Shown: positions 1 through 9,254, counted from the stretch's first letter. The stretch: 64,000 nucleotides of DNA from Chengkuizengella axinellae (GCF_030730905.1 NZ_JAVAMP010000012.1:1-64000), one strand, 5' to 3'. Notes: a model not told the origin generated them from the sequence alone. Made by a program: numbers and translations.

Positions 1-446
1 TTCATTGCTGCTATTAGGATATTCTATCATTTTTGTGTATATTCTCAGATTTTTGATAATCAATGGTTAGAACTATCTATGCCGTAATAAGTCTTTAAAT
101 CATCTTTAAGTTGCTTTTTTGTTTGTTTAACTATGTTTCCTTTTAATAACTTCTCTAATTTATTTTTTTAATAATAGTAAATAATTTCCTTTCTAAAAAC
201 AACATTATCCCAATTGTTATTGTGAACATATCATAAATATATTTGAAGAGAACAGTAATTAATTTTTATTTGTATCATCGTTATAAAAGTTTTTTTTGAT
301 GAATTTAATTATTTGAAAATGAATTTTAATAATAATATTATTAATTAAATATACTAATATAAATTAGTATTCTTATATAAAAAGATAAGTACTCTTTTAT
401 AGAAAGCTCCATTCTTATAGTATCAAGTGTTTAAAGCTATATATTA

Positions 447-580
447 CTATAAAATCAAAACGAAGAACTCATCTAGAAGTATATAGACATATAAAATCAA
501 ATTGATTATTCTATAAGTCCATATAAAATCAAATGAATATTAATACGAATATCATTATTTATATTCACTATAAAATTTAT
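447..580. repeat. 12-mer direct repeats in AT-rich noncoding leader region
   Basis: Bases 1-912 hold no convincing gene and are extremely AT-rich. Within them the 12-mer TATAAAATCAAA occurs exactly at 448-459, 490-501 and 522-533, with a degenerate fourth copy at 569-580. The repeats lie just beyond the 3' end of the minus-strand gene at 913-2460. That mirrors the iterons beyond the 3' end of the initiator gene at 3371. They could be protein binding sites, but low complexity makes chance similarity possible. Confidence 0.4.
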
Positions 581-912
581 CCACTAAAAATATAAGATAT
601 ACACGATACTAACTTATTTCACATATTTATTTATGATTTATTAAGGAGATAATTTTTGAAATTGAAATAATGATCTCAAAAGAATGATTATATTATTCTA
701 TGATATTCCCAATACTCACATTAATCACAATTATATTTTTGATTTTATAAGTTTAAGATTGTGGATCATCTAAAAATATTTGTAATAGTGTTTATATATG
801 TATATAAATAACTCACTTGAAATGGCTTATTGTAAAGGAAAAATAATAAGAATTTGAATCATCTTACATAAATAGCAACACAAATAACCCTCTGATTGGT
901 GGTTGTAGAGAG

Positions 913-2460
913 CTATTGGGTTTTTGCTATGAAGTTTTGTACAAGGAAGTCTTCAAGTTTGAAATCTTCTGGAATGACTGGAACGATTTCAATAGATGGT
1001 AATTTGTGAACCTGTTCTAACATTTCTTTAATAAAGGTCTTCTGTTTAAAACCACCTCTATTTTTTTGTTCAATATACCTTTCAGCTGCCTCGTATTCAA
1101 GTTCCGAGTATGTTCTTAAGTCCTTCAAGTAACGATGAGCCGTTTGACGAACAAGTTCAAATCCATAAATATCTTTATCGTTTAGTCTAATATCGAAAGT
1201 ATAATCATTAACCTTTAGATGTGCTTTAGCAGGTTTTCCAAACTTTTCTTTTAACAGTGGAAGTGCTGCTTTACAAGAACTTTCGATAGCTTTTACCCCA
1301 TAGTATGAAAGATTAGAGGAAAACTCCCATTCACGGTACTTCCGTTTTGTTTTATTTAGTTCTGGGTTTATGTAATCAGCTACTTTTGTTTTAACTGCGA
1401 TATCAACAATAACAGCTTGAGTTTTGTTCCGGACCTCTTTTAATATAAACTCAACAACGTTGCCTGGAAATCGCACATGATCATCAACAAATTTCTTAAG
1501 CTGATAAACAGCATATCGTATGACTTTATATCCGTAATTTTTGAGTATGCGTACAAGGTTAGCAAAATCATAACCATCATGTAATGATACGAATTCACTG
1601 ATCCCCCAACCTTCAAGTAGTTTCTTTATGAAGTTGGCTTTTCTGCGATATACTACCGGTACTGGAATCCTGTCATTGTATTCTGTATCTTCTGATTTTT
1701 GAACAAGTAAATCAGGGTGAATAGAGATGATTGCTTTATGATATGCTTTACCTTCTTTAACGAGTTTTGCTTTTTCAAATATAGGAATCCCGTTATATAC
1801 TGGTTCACTCATCTCTTCTAGCAATTTTCGAATTAAATAAGGATCTTTGCGGTGAAGAAAATTGCATAAGCCTGAAAATTGAACAGAATCTTTATTTGAG
1901 TACAAATTTCTTTGAATTTCTTTCCCCTTTTCCCCGCCTTGTTGTAAATATACGGAGTAAAATAATTTTTTCTTAGGTAAAGAAAGTTCATAAAACGCTT
2001 TTGTAAATACAATTGGTGAAAGTGGAACATAGAAGTCGATTTTATTTTTCTCTGTATTTAAAAAGTGATTTAGTTTGTAGTTATATAAACCTGTATGTTC
2101 GTTCTTGATTTCTTCAATTATGGCGTGCAGCTTAAATTTCTTCATACTTGAGTAAAACTGTGACAAACTGATTGGTTTTTCATAATACTCAATAAGCATT
2201 GAGTAAATGCTATGGGGTTTTGTTTGATAGATCTCCCCTTTGGTATTACTGAATTTTAATAGAATTGTAGCCAGTTGCAGATCTGCATTTGTAACATGAT
2301 GAAGTAAATGTTCTTTTGGCTTTCCATTTTCTATAATCGTATAAGTTTCTTTACATCCATAACTTTTCTCGATATCAAAAATGGAGTTTAGAAAAGAACG
2401 CACTAATGCCACGGGTTTAGTCTCCTGTCCTTTAAGACCCATTTTATTTTTTAAGATCAT
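913..2460 (-). CDS. probable plasmid replication/maintenance protein, winged-helix type
   Basis: This 515-residue basic protein has no signal peptide or membrane segment. I do not recognise its family with certainty. The N-terminal half alternates helices and short strands in a way that suggests winged-helix domains, as in iteron-binding initiators, and the C-terminal half is rich in Lys and Arg. The start is supported by a strong AAAGGAGGTGAA ribosome binding site a few bases before the ATG at 2460. It sits tail-on to an AT-rich region with repeats and next to the iteron origin, so a replication or copy-control role is likely. It could be a second initiator or an accessory replication protein; no catalytic motif identifies it. 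Confidence 0.55.
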   Translation of the reverse strand: MILKNKMGLKGQETKPVALVRSFLNSIFDIEKSYGCKETYTIIENGKPKEHLLHHVTNADLQLATILLKFSNTKGEIYQTKPHSIYSMLIEYYEKPISLSQFYSSMKKFKLHAIIEEIKNEHTGLYNYKLNHFLNTEKNKIDFYVPLSPIVFTKAFYELSLPKKKLFYSVYLQQGGEKGKEIQRNLYSNKDSVQFSGLCNFLHRKDPYLIRKLLEEMSEPVYNGIPIFEKAKLVKEGKAYHKAIISIHPDLLVQKSEDTEYNDRIPVPVVYRRKANFIKKLLEGWGISEFVSLHDGYDFANLVRILKNYGYKVIRYAVYQLKKFVDDHVRFPGNVVEFILKEVRNKTQAVIVDIAVKTKVADYINPELNKTKRKYREWEFSSNLSYYGVKAIESSCKAALPLLKEKFGKPAKAHLKVNDYTFDIRLNDKDIYGFELVRQTAHRYLKDLRTYSELEYEAAERYIEQKNRGGFKQKTFIKEMLEQVHKLPSIEIVPVIPEDFKLEDFLVQNFIAKTQ

Positions 2461-2599
2461 CTCTATTCACCTCCTTTATAAAATTAAAATTTTATTTCAT
2501 CATATAATGTTGAATATACCTTTATACCTTTGTATAATAATAGAGATAGGCGTAATCTTAATTTTGACAATAAGAAAAATAGCCTTAGTTTATCAATTT

Positions 2600-2770
2600 T
2601 TTTGAAAACAAAGGTTTTAATTGTGTTCCTTGCTGCTACCAACAACTAGGGACATATGATCCGTTGGTTACCGCACCAATGGGTCTAGGGATAATCTACC
2701 AATTCAATTGTACAGAATGATATGAACATCCTATCAATGGACGGCTTCCACTACCAATGGAAGCTTTTTT
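2600..2770 (+). ncRNA. candidate small structured RNA ending in an intrinsic terminator
   Basis: This gene-free stretch holds an ACCAAC...GTTGGT stem near 2639-2670 with an inner GGGA...ATCC pairing, and ends in a clear + strand terminator at 2744-2770. No + strand gene precedes the terminator, so the transcript, if made, would be short and noncoding. A TTGACA-like hexamer lies near 2564, but the matching -10 is poor. Position between two replication-type genes suggests a copy-control RNA. This is inference only. Confidence 0.3.
2744..2770 (+). terminator. intrinsic terminator
   Basis: GCTTCCA (2744-2750) pairs with TGGAAGC (2758-2764) around a 7-base loop, followed by six T on the + strand. 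No + strand gene lies upstream, which is the main reason to suspect a small RNA here. Confidence 0.65.
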
Positions 2771-2881
2771 GTTATCTAAGAGTATGTATCTAGTTAATTT
2801 TTCTACACCAACTCTTAGTATTCGACATTTGTCCTGTGAACATTATAGCAAGATTACCAAAATTGTGTAAGGGTAATCAAA

Positions 2882-3363
2882 GTACGCGGATTTTGTAAAA
2901 AGCCTATATTTACAAGCTATATGTTGGGTACGCTAATTTTGTAAAAACCTCAGTAAGCCTTTTCATTAAGGGATTGTTTCATGTTTTAAAAAAAACAAAA
3001 AAAATTTTAGTCCATTTAGTACGCGATAAATGTAAAAAGCTAAAATAAAGTACGCTAAATTCGTAAAAACATATATAAAGTACGTGGAAACTGTAAAAAG
3101 AAGTGTTGATTTCAGTGTTATTTTATCAAATTCATCTTATACAAATCCTTTGTATACATGGTCTAAGCTAAATTAATAGATTGAAGTACGCGAAATACGT
3201 AAAAACTATTAGTAGAGTACGCGTAAATCGTAAAAAGATGTTTTAAAGTACGTGTAAATCGTAAAAAGGTATAGAGGAAATCAAAAAAAGTGAGGTATTT
3301 TCAACTCTATAGAGTGAAAAACCACACTTTTTACATAATAAAGTACGTGAGATTCGTAAAAAG
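2882..3363 (+). repeat. iteron array, probable replication origin
   Basis: Nine copies of a 21-bp direct repeat, consensus GTACGYGNAANNCGTAAAAA plus one base, start at 2882, 2928, 3019, 3050, 3080, 3186, 3217, 3248 and 3343. All share one orientation. Within the clusters 3019-3100 and 3186-3268 the copies are 30-31 bp apart, about three helical turns, so a bound initiator would sit on one DNA face. The array lies directly beyond the stop of the initiator-like gene 3371-4819. This is the standard layout of an iteron-controlled theta origin, apart from lying downstream of the rep gene. Confidence 0.85.
3284..3333 (-). terminator. long hairpin/terminator behind the initiator gene, inside the iteron array
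   Basis: A nearly perfect inverted repeat centres on CTCTATAGAG (about 3305-3314) and extends through GTG and runs of A/T on both sides. On the minus strand it ends in seven T, so it can terminate the rep transcript about 40 bases after its stop codon. It lies between iterons 8 and 9 and could also act as a cruciform in the origin. Confidence 0.6.
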
Positions 3364-3370
3364 AGATCTA

Positions 3371-4819
3371 TCATTGAATGAGAGATGTAGAAGGAGATAT
3401 AAAGAAATCTACTTTTTCTGATTCTGTAAGTGGTGTTAAAATGATCTCAAATCCATTTCCTATTCGCCTGTAATCCTCAACTAGAATTTTTGCTTCTTTA
3501 AATTCCTGGAGAGAAGATTCTATTAATTTTAAATTACTCTCAATTCTTTTGGAACGGAATCGAATTCGGTCAGAAAAGAAGGTATATTCAAAGTGATTTT
3601 TCATATCGCACTTCTGAAGATATGCATCTAAACGCTCTTTTTGAAAAGCGTAAATTAAGATTTTAGATAATCTGTTTTCTAATCGATGAATAAGATGACT
3701 GTATATTTGAACTGTTTGCTTTGTAATGAATTGTTGGTGCAAAGTATCTGAGAATTTAATCTCAGCATATATACGACCTGTAGCTTCTTCTTTTGTCACT
3801 TTCACTTCTTGAAACAGATTATATAGGAAGGTTGTTTTTGTATCTTTGTTAGCTCCCGTTGTTCTTCCTTCGATACTGAAACGTCCAATTTTAGTCAGTC
3901 GTTTAGTTGCAAGGTCATATGCTTTTTTGCTAGTGTTTCCATAGACTCTTATTAATAGAGGTCGTAAATCAAAAACGATACTTTTTTCAGTATAAAACCG
4001 TTCATCCCTATTTTCCATCACGTGTTCAATAATTTCAGAGTCCATATCATCTAGTAAAAACATTTTATCTAGCTTTACTTCTTCCCCATCTTCTACAGCG
4101 ATAAAGGAACGAACAGCGCGGTTATCACTCATTTTATATTCGTCATATACAATTGTTGATTGCTGCTCTTCATCAAATAAAATATTTCCTTTTAACTTTG
4201 CCTTGCCATCAGCAAACACTGGATTTTCAATTAAATCTTTGAATCTGTGTGTTATCCAATTTTTTGGGGAGTTTTTTAAAAAGTCACAAATAATACAGAC
4301 AATATCGTTTTCAAATGCTTTTTCAATTTGATATTTTTGTTTCTTTTCCAGATAAGGGAAATCTGTTAACCGTTCATTACGTTCTTTCGCCCACTCTTCA
4401 ATTTCGAGTAACCTAGACTGTATAAATTCTTGAGGTTCTTTAATATTTTCAAATGCAGTTTTTATTTCATCGTCTGCTGGTCTGCTTTCTAAAAATTCAA
4501 TTAAGACATCTCTTTCTGCGTGAATAGGTGTGTATCCATTTTTGTCTACTTCTTTTTTTAATTGTTTAAGCCAATTTTTTTTAGTCATTTGTCTGCGTCT
4601 ATGATAATTTGTTTTTATCTCTAGTAAATCTACTACATCATCATTACTAAAGAATATATTGTTGATGATGTCTTGTATGTAATTATCGAAAGCAAGTTTA
4701 TGCTCAGTATTACTCTCTGTAAGTACAAACTTAATTAATTTATCTTTCGTTTTCTCACCAATCAGTTTGTACAATTCATCGAAGACAAATCTTGGTATTT
4801 CCTGAATATTAACACTCAT
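3371..4819 (-). CDS. replication initiator-like protein
   Basis: The predicted protein has about 482 residues from ATG 4819, which follows a GGGGGG purine tract and gives MSVNIQEI. An in-frame ATG at 4840 is less likely because it precedes that tract. It is soluble, charged and rich in helix-forming segments. The C-terminal part (about 270-480) looks like paired winged-helix domains, as in Rep proteins that bind iterons, but I cannot name the family from motifs alone. Assignment rests on the adjacent nine-iteron array and terminator. A cluster of partition-type palindromes (4931-4985) lies about 110-170 bp upstream of its start, so expression may be repressed by the RHH partition protein. Confidence 0.7.
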   Translation of the reverse strand: MSVNIQEIPRFVFDELYKLIGEKTKDKLIKFVLTESNTEHKLAFDNYIQDIINNIFFSNDDVVDLLEIKTNYHRRRQMTKKNWLKQLKKEVDKNGYTPIHAERDVLIEFLESRPADDEIKTAFENIKEPQEFIQSRLLEIEEWAKERNERLTDFPYLEKKQKYQIEKAFENDIVCIICDFLKNSPKNWITHRFKDLIENPVFADGKAKLKGNILFDEEQQSTIVYDEYKMSDNRAVRSFIAVEDGEEVKLDKMFLLDDMDSEIIEHVMENRDERFYTEKSIVFDLRPLLIRVYGNTSKKAYDLATKRLTKIGRFSIEGRTTGANKDTKTTFLYNLFQEVKVTKEEATGRIYAEIKFSDTLHQQFITKQTVQIYSHLIHRLENRLSKILIYAFQKERLDAYLQKCDMKNHFEYTFFSDRIRFRSKRIESNLKLIESSLQEFKEAKILVEDYRRIGNGFEIILTPLTESEKVDFFISPSTSLIQ

Positions 4820-4930
4820 ATGTTCTACCCCCCGATCCATTTGAATCTTATTTCTATTTTAAATCTGCTTTGTCCAAGTGTCTATCTTTAATTATTCATT
4901 AAATTATGGAAAGATGAAAAAAACATTTTT

Positions 4931-4985
4931 ATAAACATAAACGTTTGCGTATAGTACACGTAAACAAATACGTAAACGTAATAAT
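4931..4985. promoter_or_regulatory. partition-type palindrome cluster A (upstream of rep)
   Basis: This segment contains AAACGTTTGCGTATA, then ACACGTAAAC and TACGTAAACGT. It matches cluster D (9390-9447) over about 45 bases with few differences. It lies upstream of the initiator gene, so a protein bound here could control rep transcription as well as serve as a partition site. Confidence 0.65.
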
Positions 4986-5003
4986 AATTACAGGGATTTT
5001 AAT

Positions 5004-5038
5004 TTAAAAAAACCTACAGTCTATCGTTTGTAGGTTTA
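5004..5038 (-). terminator. intrinsic terminator of the 5058 gene
   Basis: AAACCTACA (5010-5018) pairs with TGTAGGTTT (5029-5037). On the minus strand the stem is followed by a T-run, just after the stop of the gene at 5058-5561. Confidence 0.75.
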
Positions 5039-5057
5039 AGCTGGTAGAAATATTTAT

Positions 5058-5561
5058 TTATCCTGGACCGTATTTATAGTGCAATTCATTTTTTAATTTA
5101 TGGAATTTTTCCATGTACTCATCTGATGTTTCAAAACTTTCTATTGCTTGTTTTTTAAGCTCTTCATCTTGTTTTTCAATTGATGCTTTTAACCGTTGAA
5201 ATCCACCAAGTCTACTTTGGACGGCTCGATGGTATACATCCTGCAACGCCTTAACTTCTTCTGTTTTAAAATTCACTGACTGAGACATAATATTTACATC
5301 TTGATTGTATAAAGTATACTTTGGAAGGATTTGTTCACTTAAAGTAGTATATAATATATCGTCATCTTGATGCTTTTCATCACTCACACTTTCAAATAAA
5401 GTCATCACTTCTTCTTCTGTTGCTGGAATTAAACTTCGCATATGAAGATATCTGATATAATCTTCTTTTAATGAAACTGAGTTTGAGCTTGAGCTTGAGA
5501 TAATATAAGTAACACTATTAGTTATTATTAATAAGATTAATATAAGTATAAATTTTTTCAC
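5058..5561 (-). CDS. small membrane-anchored exported protein of unknown function
   Basis: The 167-residue protein begins with MKKF and one hydrophobic segment (about 4-24), so it is either membrane-anchored or secreted. The rest is hydrophilic and mostly helical, with many Glu, Gln and Lys residues. No cysteine lipobox or enzymatic motif is visible. It is read away from the large palindrome at 5677-5722, which it shares as an upstream region with the + strand gene at 5831, and has its own terminator. Function unknown. Confidence 0.6.
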   Translation of the reverse strand: MKKFILILILLIITNSVTYIISSSSSNSVSLKEDYIRYLHMRSLIPATEEEVMTLFESVSDEKHQDDDILYTTLSEQILPKYTLYNQDVNIMSQSVNFKTEEVKALQDVYHRAVQSRLGGFQRLKASIEKQDEELKKQAIESFETSDEYMEKFHKLKNELHYKYGPG

Positions 5562-5676
5562 CTTCTCCCCCCCCTTTCTTTATAAATATATAATATCTTT
5601 TCATAATTGAAACTAGTAATTATAACCATCAAGAAAAACATACAAGTAACGATTAATTACAATTTTTAACTTTAAC

Positions 5677-5722
5677 TTATTAATTTCATCACTTTAATGT
5701 ATTAAAGTGATGAAATTAATAA
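5677..5722. repeat. 46-bp near-perfect palindrome between divergent genes
   Basis: Two perfect 22-bp arms, starting TTATTAATTTCATCACTTTA on the left, flank a 2-base centre (GT, 5699-5700). It lies in the shared upstream region of the genes at 5058-5561 (-) and 5831-6313 (+). It has no terminator T-tract, so a regulator binding site or cruciform is more likely. A 17-bp direct repeat, TTATTAATAAGATTAAT, also occurs at 5525-5541 and 5750-5766. Confidence 0.8.
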
Positions 5723-5830
5723 AAAGTATTTATTTTACATTTATACTAGTTATTAATAAGATTAATTTGATAGAAAATAAGAAATTACATACAAATGAAT
5801 ACCCCTTTCTATTTTAGGAGGAAAGTTTTA

Positions 5831-6313
5831 ATGAAAAAGTTTATTGGTAAGCTGTCTTTTTTATTTGTAATTGTTAGTTTAATGATTCCTGGGGTGAGTG
5901 CATTTGCAGAGCATGATGGAACTGATGAACAATTATCACTAGAGATTAGTGGGAGTATGGCTGATTTATCCGATATGGGAGAATATTATTTCACTCCACA
6001 TAATGATCAACAAGTAAAAATTGATATCACGTTAACCCCATTAAATGAAGTTGGTGTTACCTCTTCCCTAAATTGGGTCATCGAAGATAGTGAAGGAAAT
6101 CAGGTTGAATGGGCTGATGCTGAACTTCATAATACATTATCAGAAACTCAATATTTGAATTTAAATGCTGATGAAGAATATAGATTTGTTTTATATACTT
6201 GGTTTGATTGCGTTGAACCATGTGGACGTCCTGATGATTCAGCTTGGGAGTTTGATTATAATCTCTCAATAACTCAAAGATCTACAGGGATAACTGAACC
6301 AGACGGTCCGTGA
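5831..6313 (+). CDS. secreted protein with signal peptide, unknown function
   Basis: I take ATG 5831 as the start because AGGAGGA lies at about 5816-5822; an in-frame ATG at 5795 precedes that site. The product has about 160 residues. Residues 1-29 form a typical signal peptide with an A-F-A cleavage motif. The mature part is acidic and appears mostly beta, with a close cysteine pair (DCVEPCG) near the C-terminus. It resembles a small pre-peptidase C-terminal or Ig-like secreted domain, but I would not name a family. It is monocistronic, with a strong terminator at 6395-6430. Confidence 0.65.
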   Translation: MKKFIGKLSFLFVIVSLMIPGVSAFAEHDGTDEQLSLEISGSMADLSDMGEYYFTPHNDQQVKIDITLTPLNEVGVTSSLNWVIEDSEGNQVEWADAELHNTLSETQYLNLNADEEYRFVLYTWFDCVEPCGRPDDSAWEFDYNLSITQRSTGITEPDGP

Positions 6314-6394
6314 ACAGGAAGAGCTAAAAAGACTGAGCTTGAACAGATAATAGATACCTAACAAACATAACATATAAATTCTATATTTCATCTC

Positions 6395-6430
6395 ACAAAC
6401 CACTGATTTTTAGGTCAGTGGTTTGTTTTT
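6395..6430 (+). terminator. intrinsic terminator
   Basis: ACAAACCACTGA (6395-6406) pairs with TCAGTGGTTTGT (6415-6426), followed by T residues. It ends the 5831-6313 transcription unit. Bases 6431-6630 show nothing further. Confidence 0.85.
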
Positions 6431-6630
6431 ATCAAAATTATCAATGGCAAAGAAAAAGAAATCATTTTGAAAAAAGATTAATTAAAATGGTTTCCAACTT
6501 TGAGAATGCCTATATGGTAATTCATGTACCATTTTTTGAATAGCTTCCTAGTTGATGAGGGTTTTTTAGAAATTCAGTATTTTTATCTGCTGACCAATCA
6601 AGAGGTAATTCCTATATGAAAAAGAATCGT

Positions 6631-6879
6631 CTATTTCATTTGTGACCATATTTTATTAGAAATAATGATAAAGTGATCTTCGTTAAAATCCCATGAAAAA
6701 GCTTTATTAAATATACTTTGTATTTCTCTTGCTAATTCTGTAGGAGTATTAACATTATATAAAATCTCAATGATTGAAGATATTTCAGATCCATATTCAT
6801 TTTCTGGTGCGTCAGGAAATAGATTAGCAGGATCCCATTCATTGATTATTTCAGTTAAAATGTTTAGTTTTTTATCCAT
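6631..6879 (-). CDS. small DUF1871/YugE-like protein
   Basis: This 82-residue acidic protein contains an NEWDP segment near residue 13 followed by a predicted helix and an E-rich stretch. That resembles the small Bacillus YugE/DUF1871 family. The start MDKKLN is preceded by a GAGGTGAG ribosome binding site. Its upstream region carries the 28-bp partition-type palindrome (6916-6943), so it may be regulated by the RHH protein. Molecular role unknown; family match is from memory of the motif only. Confidence 0.5.
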   Translation of the reverse strand: MDKKLNILTEIINEWDPANLFPDAPENEYGSEISSIIEILYNVNTPTELAREIQSIFNKAFSWDFNEDHFIIISNKIWSQMK

Positions 6880-6915
6880 AAAAACTCACCTCATTTCCAC
6901 TCGCATAACGCAGAA

Positions 6916-6943
6916 ACGTAAACATATACGTATATGTTTACGT
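6916..6943. promoter_or_regulatory. partition-type palindrome cluster B (28-bp perfect palindrome)
   Basis: ACGTAAACATATAC at 6916-6929 reads as its own complement over the full 28 bases to 6943. It contains ACGTAAAC and GTTTACGT half-sites and lies just upstream of the 6631-6879 gene. Confidence 0.7.
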
Positions 6944-6983
6944 AAAAACTCGCGTTCGTCAGTTTTACTCATTTAAACACCAC

Positions 6984-7202
6984 CTAATAAGCCCACACAC
7001 TAGAAGCTATATAAACGGAGATTACTCCGACCATTGCAACAATAAACATACTTAAACCCCTGCTTATATCTCGCATAATTCCTCTTGGCATAAAACTGAG
7101 CAAAATTAAACATCCAATTGCGGTAATTATCATCGAAATGATCATGATTATAATTGGTCCCGCATACTCCCAAAACATACCTAAGTTAATTTCTATATCC
7201 AT
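6984..7202 (-). CDS. two-TM small membrane protein
   Basis: The 72-residue product has two hydrophobic helices (about 13-37 and 48-70) joined by a short basic loop. AGGAGAG precedes the start. Small two-TM proteins of this kind are common on conjugative elements, but I cannot assign a function. It lies just left of the IS110 element and is separated from the 6631 gene by palindrome cluster B. Confidence 0.5.
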   Translation of the reverse strand: MDIEINLGMFWEYAGPIIIMIISMIITAIGCLILLSFMPRGIMRDISRGLSMFIVAMVGVISVYIASSVWAY

Positions 7203-7449
7203 AATTTATCTCTCCTCTTTTACGAAAATACTTTCGACAAAAAGAGATATTTTTCCTTTAATTCTACCTAATCCAGAGTACTTGTTGGTACTGAATAAAA
7301 GTTTGATTAACAATTTCATAAAACCTTATATTATGTGGCAAACAAGAGAATCTAGTTTGAAAAAAATTAATCAAAATGGATTCTAAATTTGAGATAGCTA
7401 TTTATTCTATTGTCTATTTTCTTCTATAATTGCGCCATATCGTATTATA

Positions 7450-7684
7450 AGGTCAATCAGTTAATAATCTGGTTGGTCTATTTTTTATAGGTTATTCTTT
7501 AAGTAGCCGAGGTAGAACGTTGGCGCCATTGGGACTCGACCCCGTCCGCAATACTGTTCACCCCCTACTTGTAGAAACATGTTTGAGGCTGGTTGGGACA
7601 TTGATCCCGTATAACAAGCGAAGTTATGAAACTACAAGTTAGATTATGGGCTTCCGGCAAATCTATTAAGAGAAGTGATACGAC
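7450..7684 (+). ncRNA. candidate IS110 bridge RNA (left-end noncoding region)
   Basis: In IS110-group elements a bridge RNA is encoded between the left end and the transposase start. Here that region folds well. ACTTGTAG (7567-7574) pairs with CTACAAGT (7632-7639) to close a junction. The junction holds the hairpin GGGA...TCCC (7595-7608) and the hairpin ATAAC...GTTAT (7611-7627). A separate stem, GGTCAATCAG with CTGGTTGGTC, lies near 7451-7478. Guide loops cannot be assigned without the native insertion-site sequence. Confidence 0.5.
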
Positions 7685-8882
7685 ATGGATCCAGTCATTG
7701 GTCTGGATGTTGCAAAAGGAGAAAGCCAAGTTCAAGCGTTTCTAGAAAAGAAAAAAACTTACAAAAAGAGTTTTAAGTTTAAACACGACCGAATGGGCTT
7801 ACATGATTTTTACTTGTTTTATCAGGAGGTAGAGCAAAAAAGCGGATTATCTCCGAGGGTTATATTTGAATCAACAGGACACTATCACGAGCCTGTCTTG
7901 CAATTTTTAGAGGATCATGGTGTGACCTATTATTTAGTTAATCCTGTCATTTCATATGAGGCCAAAAAAATGAGTCTACGAAAAGTTAAAACAGATGCCA
8001 TGGATGCCTATCATCTCTGTGAGCTCTATTACAAAGAAGACCTAATAGCATTCAAAAAAAAAGTGTTCAAACCCTAAACCTTCGTAATCTCAGTAGACAA
8101 CATGATTCTCTCACTGGAACCTACGTACAAACCAAGTTGCAATTTCATACTATTTTAGATCAGGTCTTCCCTGAATATAAAGGCGTATTTGGAGACTTAT
8201 TTTCAAAGGTTTCTCTATATACCCTTCTCGCTTTTCCAACTCCTAAAGAAGTTGAAGACCGGAGTCTATGTGAAATTGCAACTGAAATTCATCATTTCTG
8301 TAAGCGTCGTTCAGAGTCCTGGTCCATGAAAAAGGCAGAGGAACTGAAATCTGCCGCAAGAAATAATCCATATAAACAAACGCTATACTACAGTCATCTT
8401 ATTAGTTTAAGGATGTATATTGAAATGCTTTTACAATACCAAAAGCACCTATCCAAATTAGAAGAGGAGATAGATGCCATGGCTCAAGAGTTTGAGGCAT
8501 ATCATATTATTCGATCTATCCCTGGGATTGGAGGTAAGATTGCGGCAACAATCATTTCCGAAATTGGTGAAATTGATCGATTTAATAATCCTAAGAAACT
8601 CGTTGCCTTTGCCGGAATTGATCCTAGTGTGCATGAGTCAGGCAAATTTAAAGCGAGTATAAATCGTATTACGAAAAGAGGCTCTAGTAGGCTCAGACAA
8701 GTTTTATATATACACCTGTACAATGTGGCTTGATAAACACTCGTAATCCTAGACTAAAAGAATTCTATGACAGAAAACGAGAAGAAGGTAAGCCGCATAA
8801 AGTAGCAATCATTGCTTGTGCTAACAAGCTCATTCATTGGATTTATGCTCTACTAAAACGAAAAGAGACATTTACAATATAA
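7685..8882 (+). pseudogene. IS110-family transposase, two frameshifts
   Basis: The first frame (7685-8077) gives the RuvC-like DEDD start, with MDPVIGLDVAKGE and a later TDAMDAY segment. Reading breaks at nine A residues (8054-8062). Restoring one base continues in frame into 8078-8733, which carries the C-terminal helix-hairpin-helix-type IPGIG segment and the FAGIDPS motif of the Tnp_IS110 C-terminal domain. A second break near 8710-8720 is needed to read the last 50 residues, to a stop at 8882. The A-run could be a slippery site, but two breaks argue for decay. Confidence 0.8.
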
Positions 8883-9190
8883 CTTATACCATAATAATCA
8901 TTTTAAAAAATATTCTTCCAATTACTCTAGAGGAAGATTATTTGGTATGTTAATTTTTATCTTAACACAACTAAAATAATTTTTTTTAGAGTTTATTCTT
9001 GACTTCCTATTAGCTGGTATTGCGGAAGATCGCTATCAAAAATCAGTCTTAAATCAGTAACCCTGACAAAACCCATTAGGAATACTCGTTTGACATTTGT
9101 TTTCATCAATGACGTTGTTCATCACTTCGTCTTGAATATCAGGTGTGTATTTCATATTAAACAATTGGAACGAGCTGTGTTATTGTCATT

Positions 9191-9254
9191 ACACGTAAAC
9201 ACATACGTAAACGTTTTTGTAATTGAAATTGTAAAGTTCACGTATACGTTTGTA
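9191..9254. promoter_or_regulatory. partition-type palindrome cluster C
   Basis: This segment has ACACGTAAAC and ATACGTAAACGT (9191-9211) and CACGTATACGT (about 9239-9250). It lies in the gene-free stretch 8883-9538 between the IS110 remnant and parA. I see no gene in that stretch. Confidence 0.65.

Larger units (their letters stand above)
7440..8990 (+). mobile_element. IS110-family insertion sequence, degenerate
   Basis: The element comprises a structured noncoding left region (about 7450-7684) and a frameshifted DEDD transposase (7685-8882). IS110 members lack clear terminal inverted repeats, so both boundaries are estimates. It lies between a small membrane protein gene and the partition region. 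The transposase needs two frame changes to read through, so this copy is probably inactive. Confidence 0.65.

Noticed and set aside
2882-3363. CRISPR-like array
   Set aside because: The repeats are 21 bp with variable bases, unequal intervals and no cas genes. Iterons explain them.
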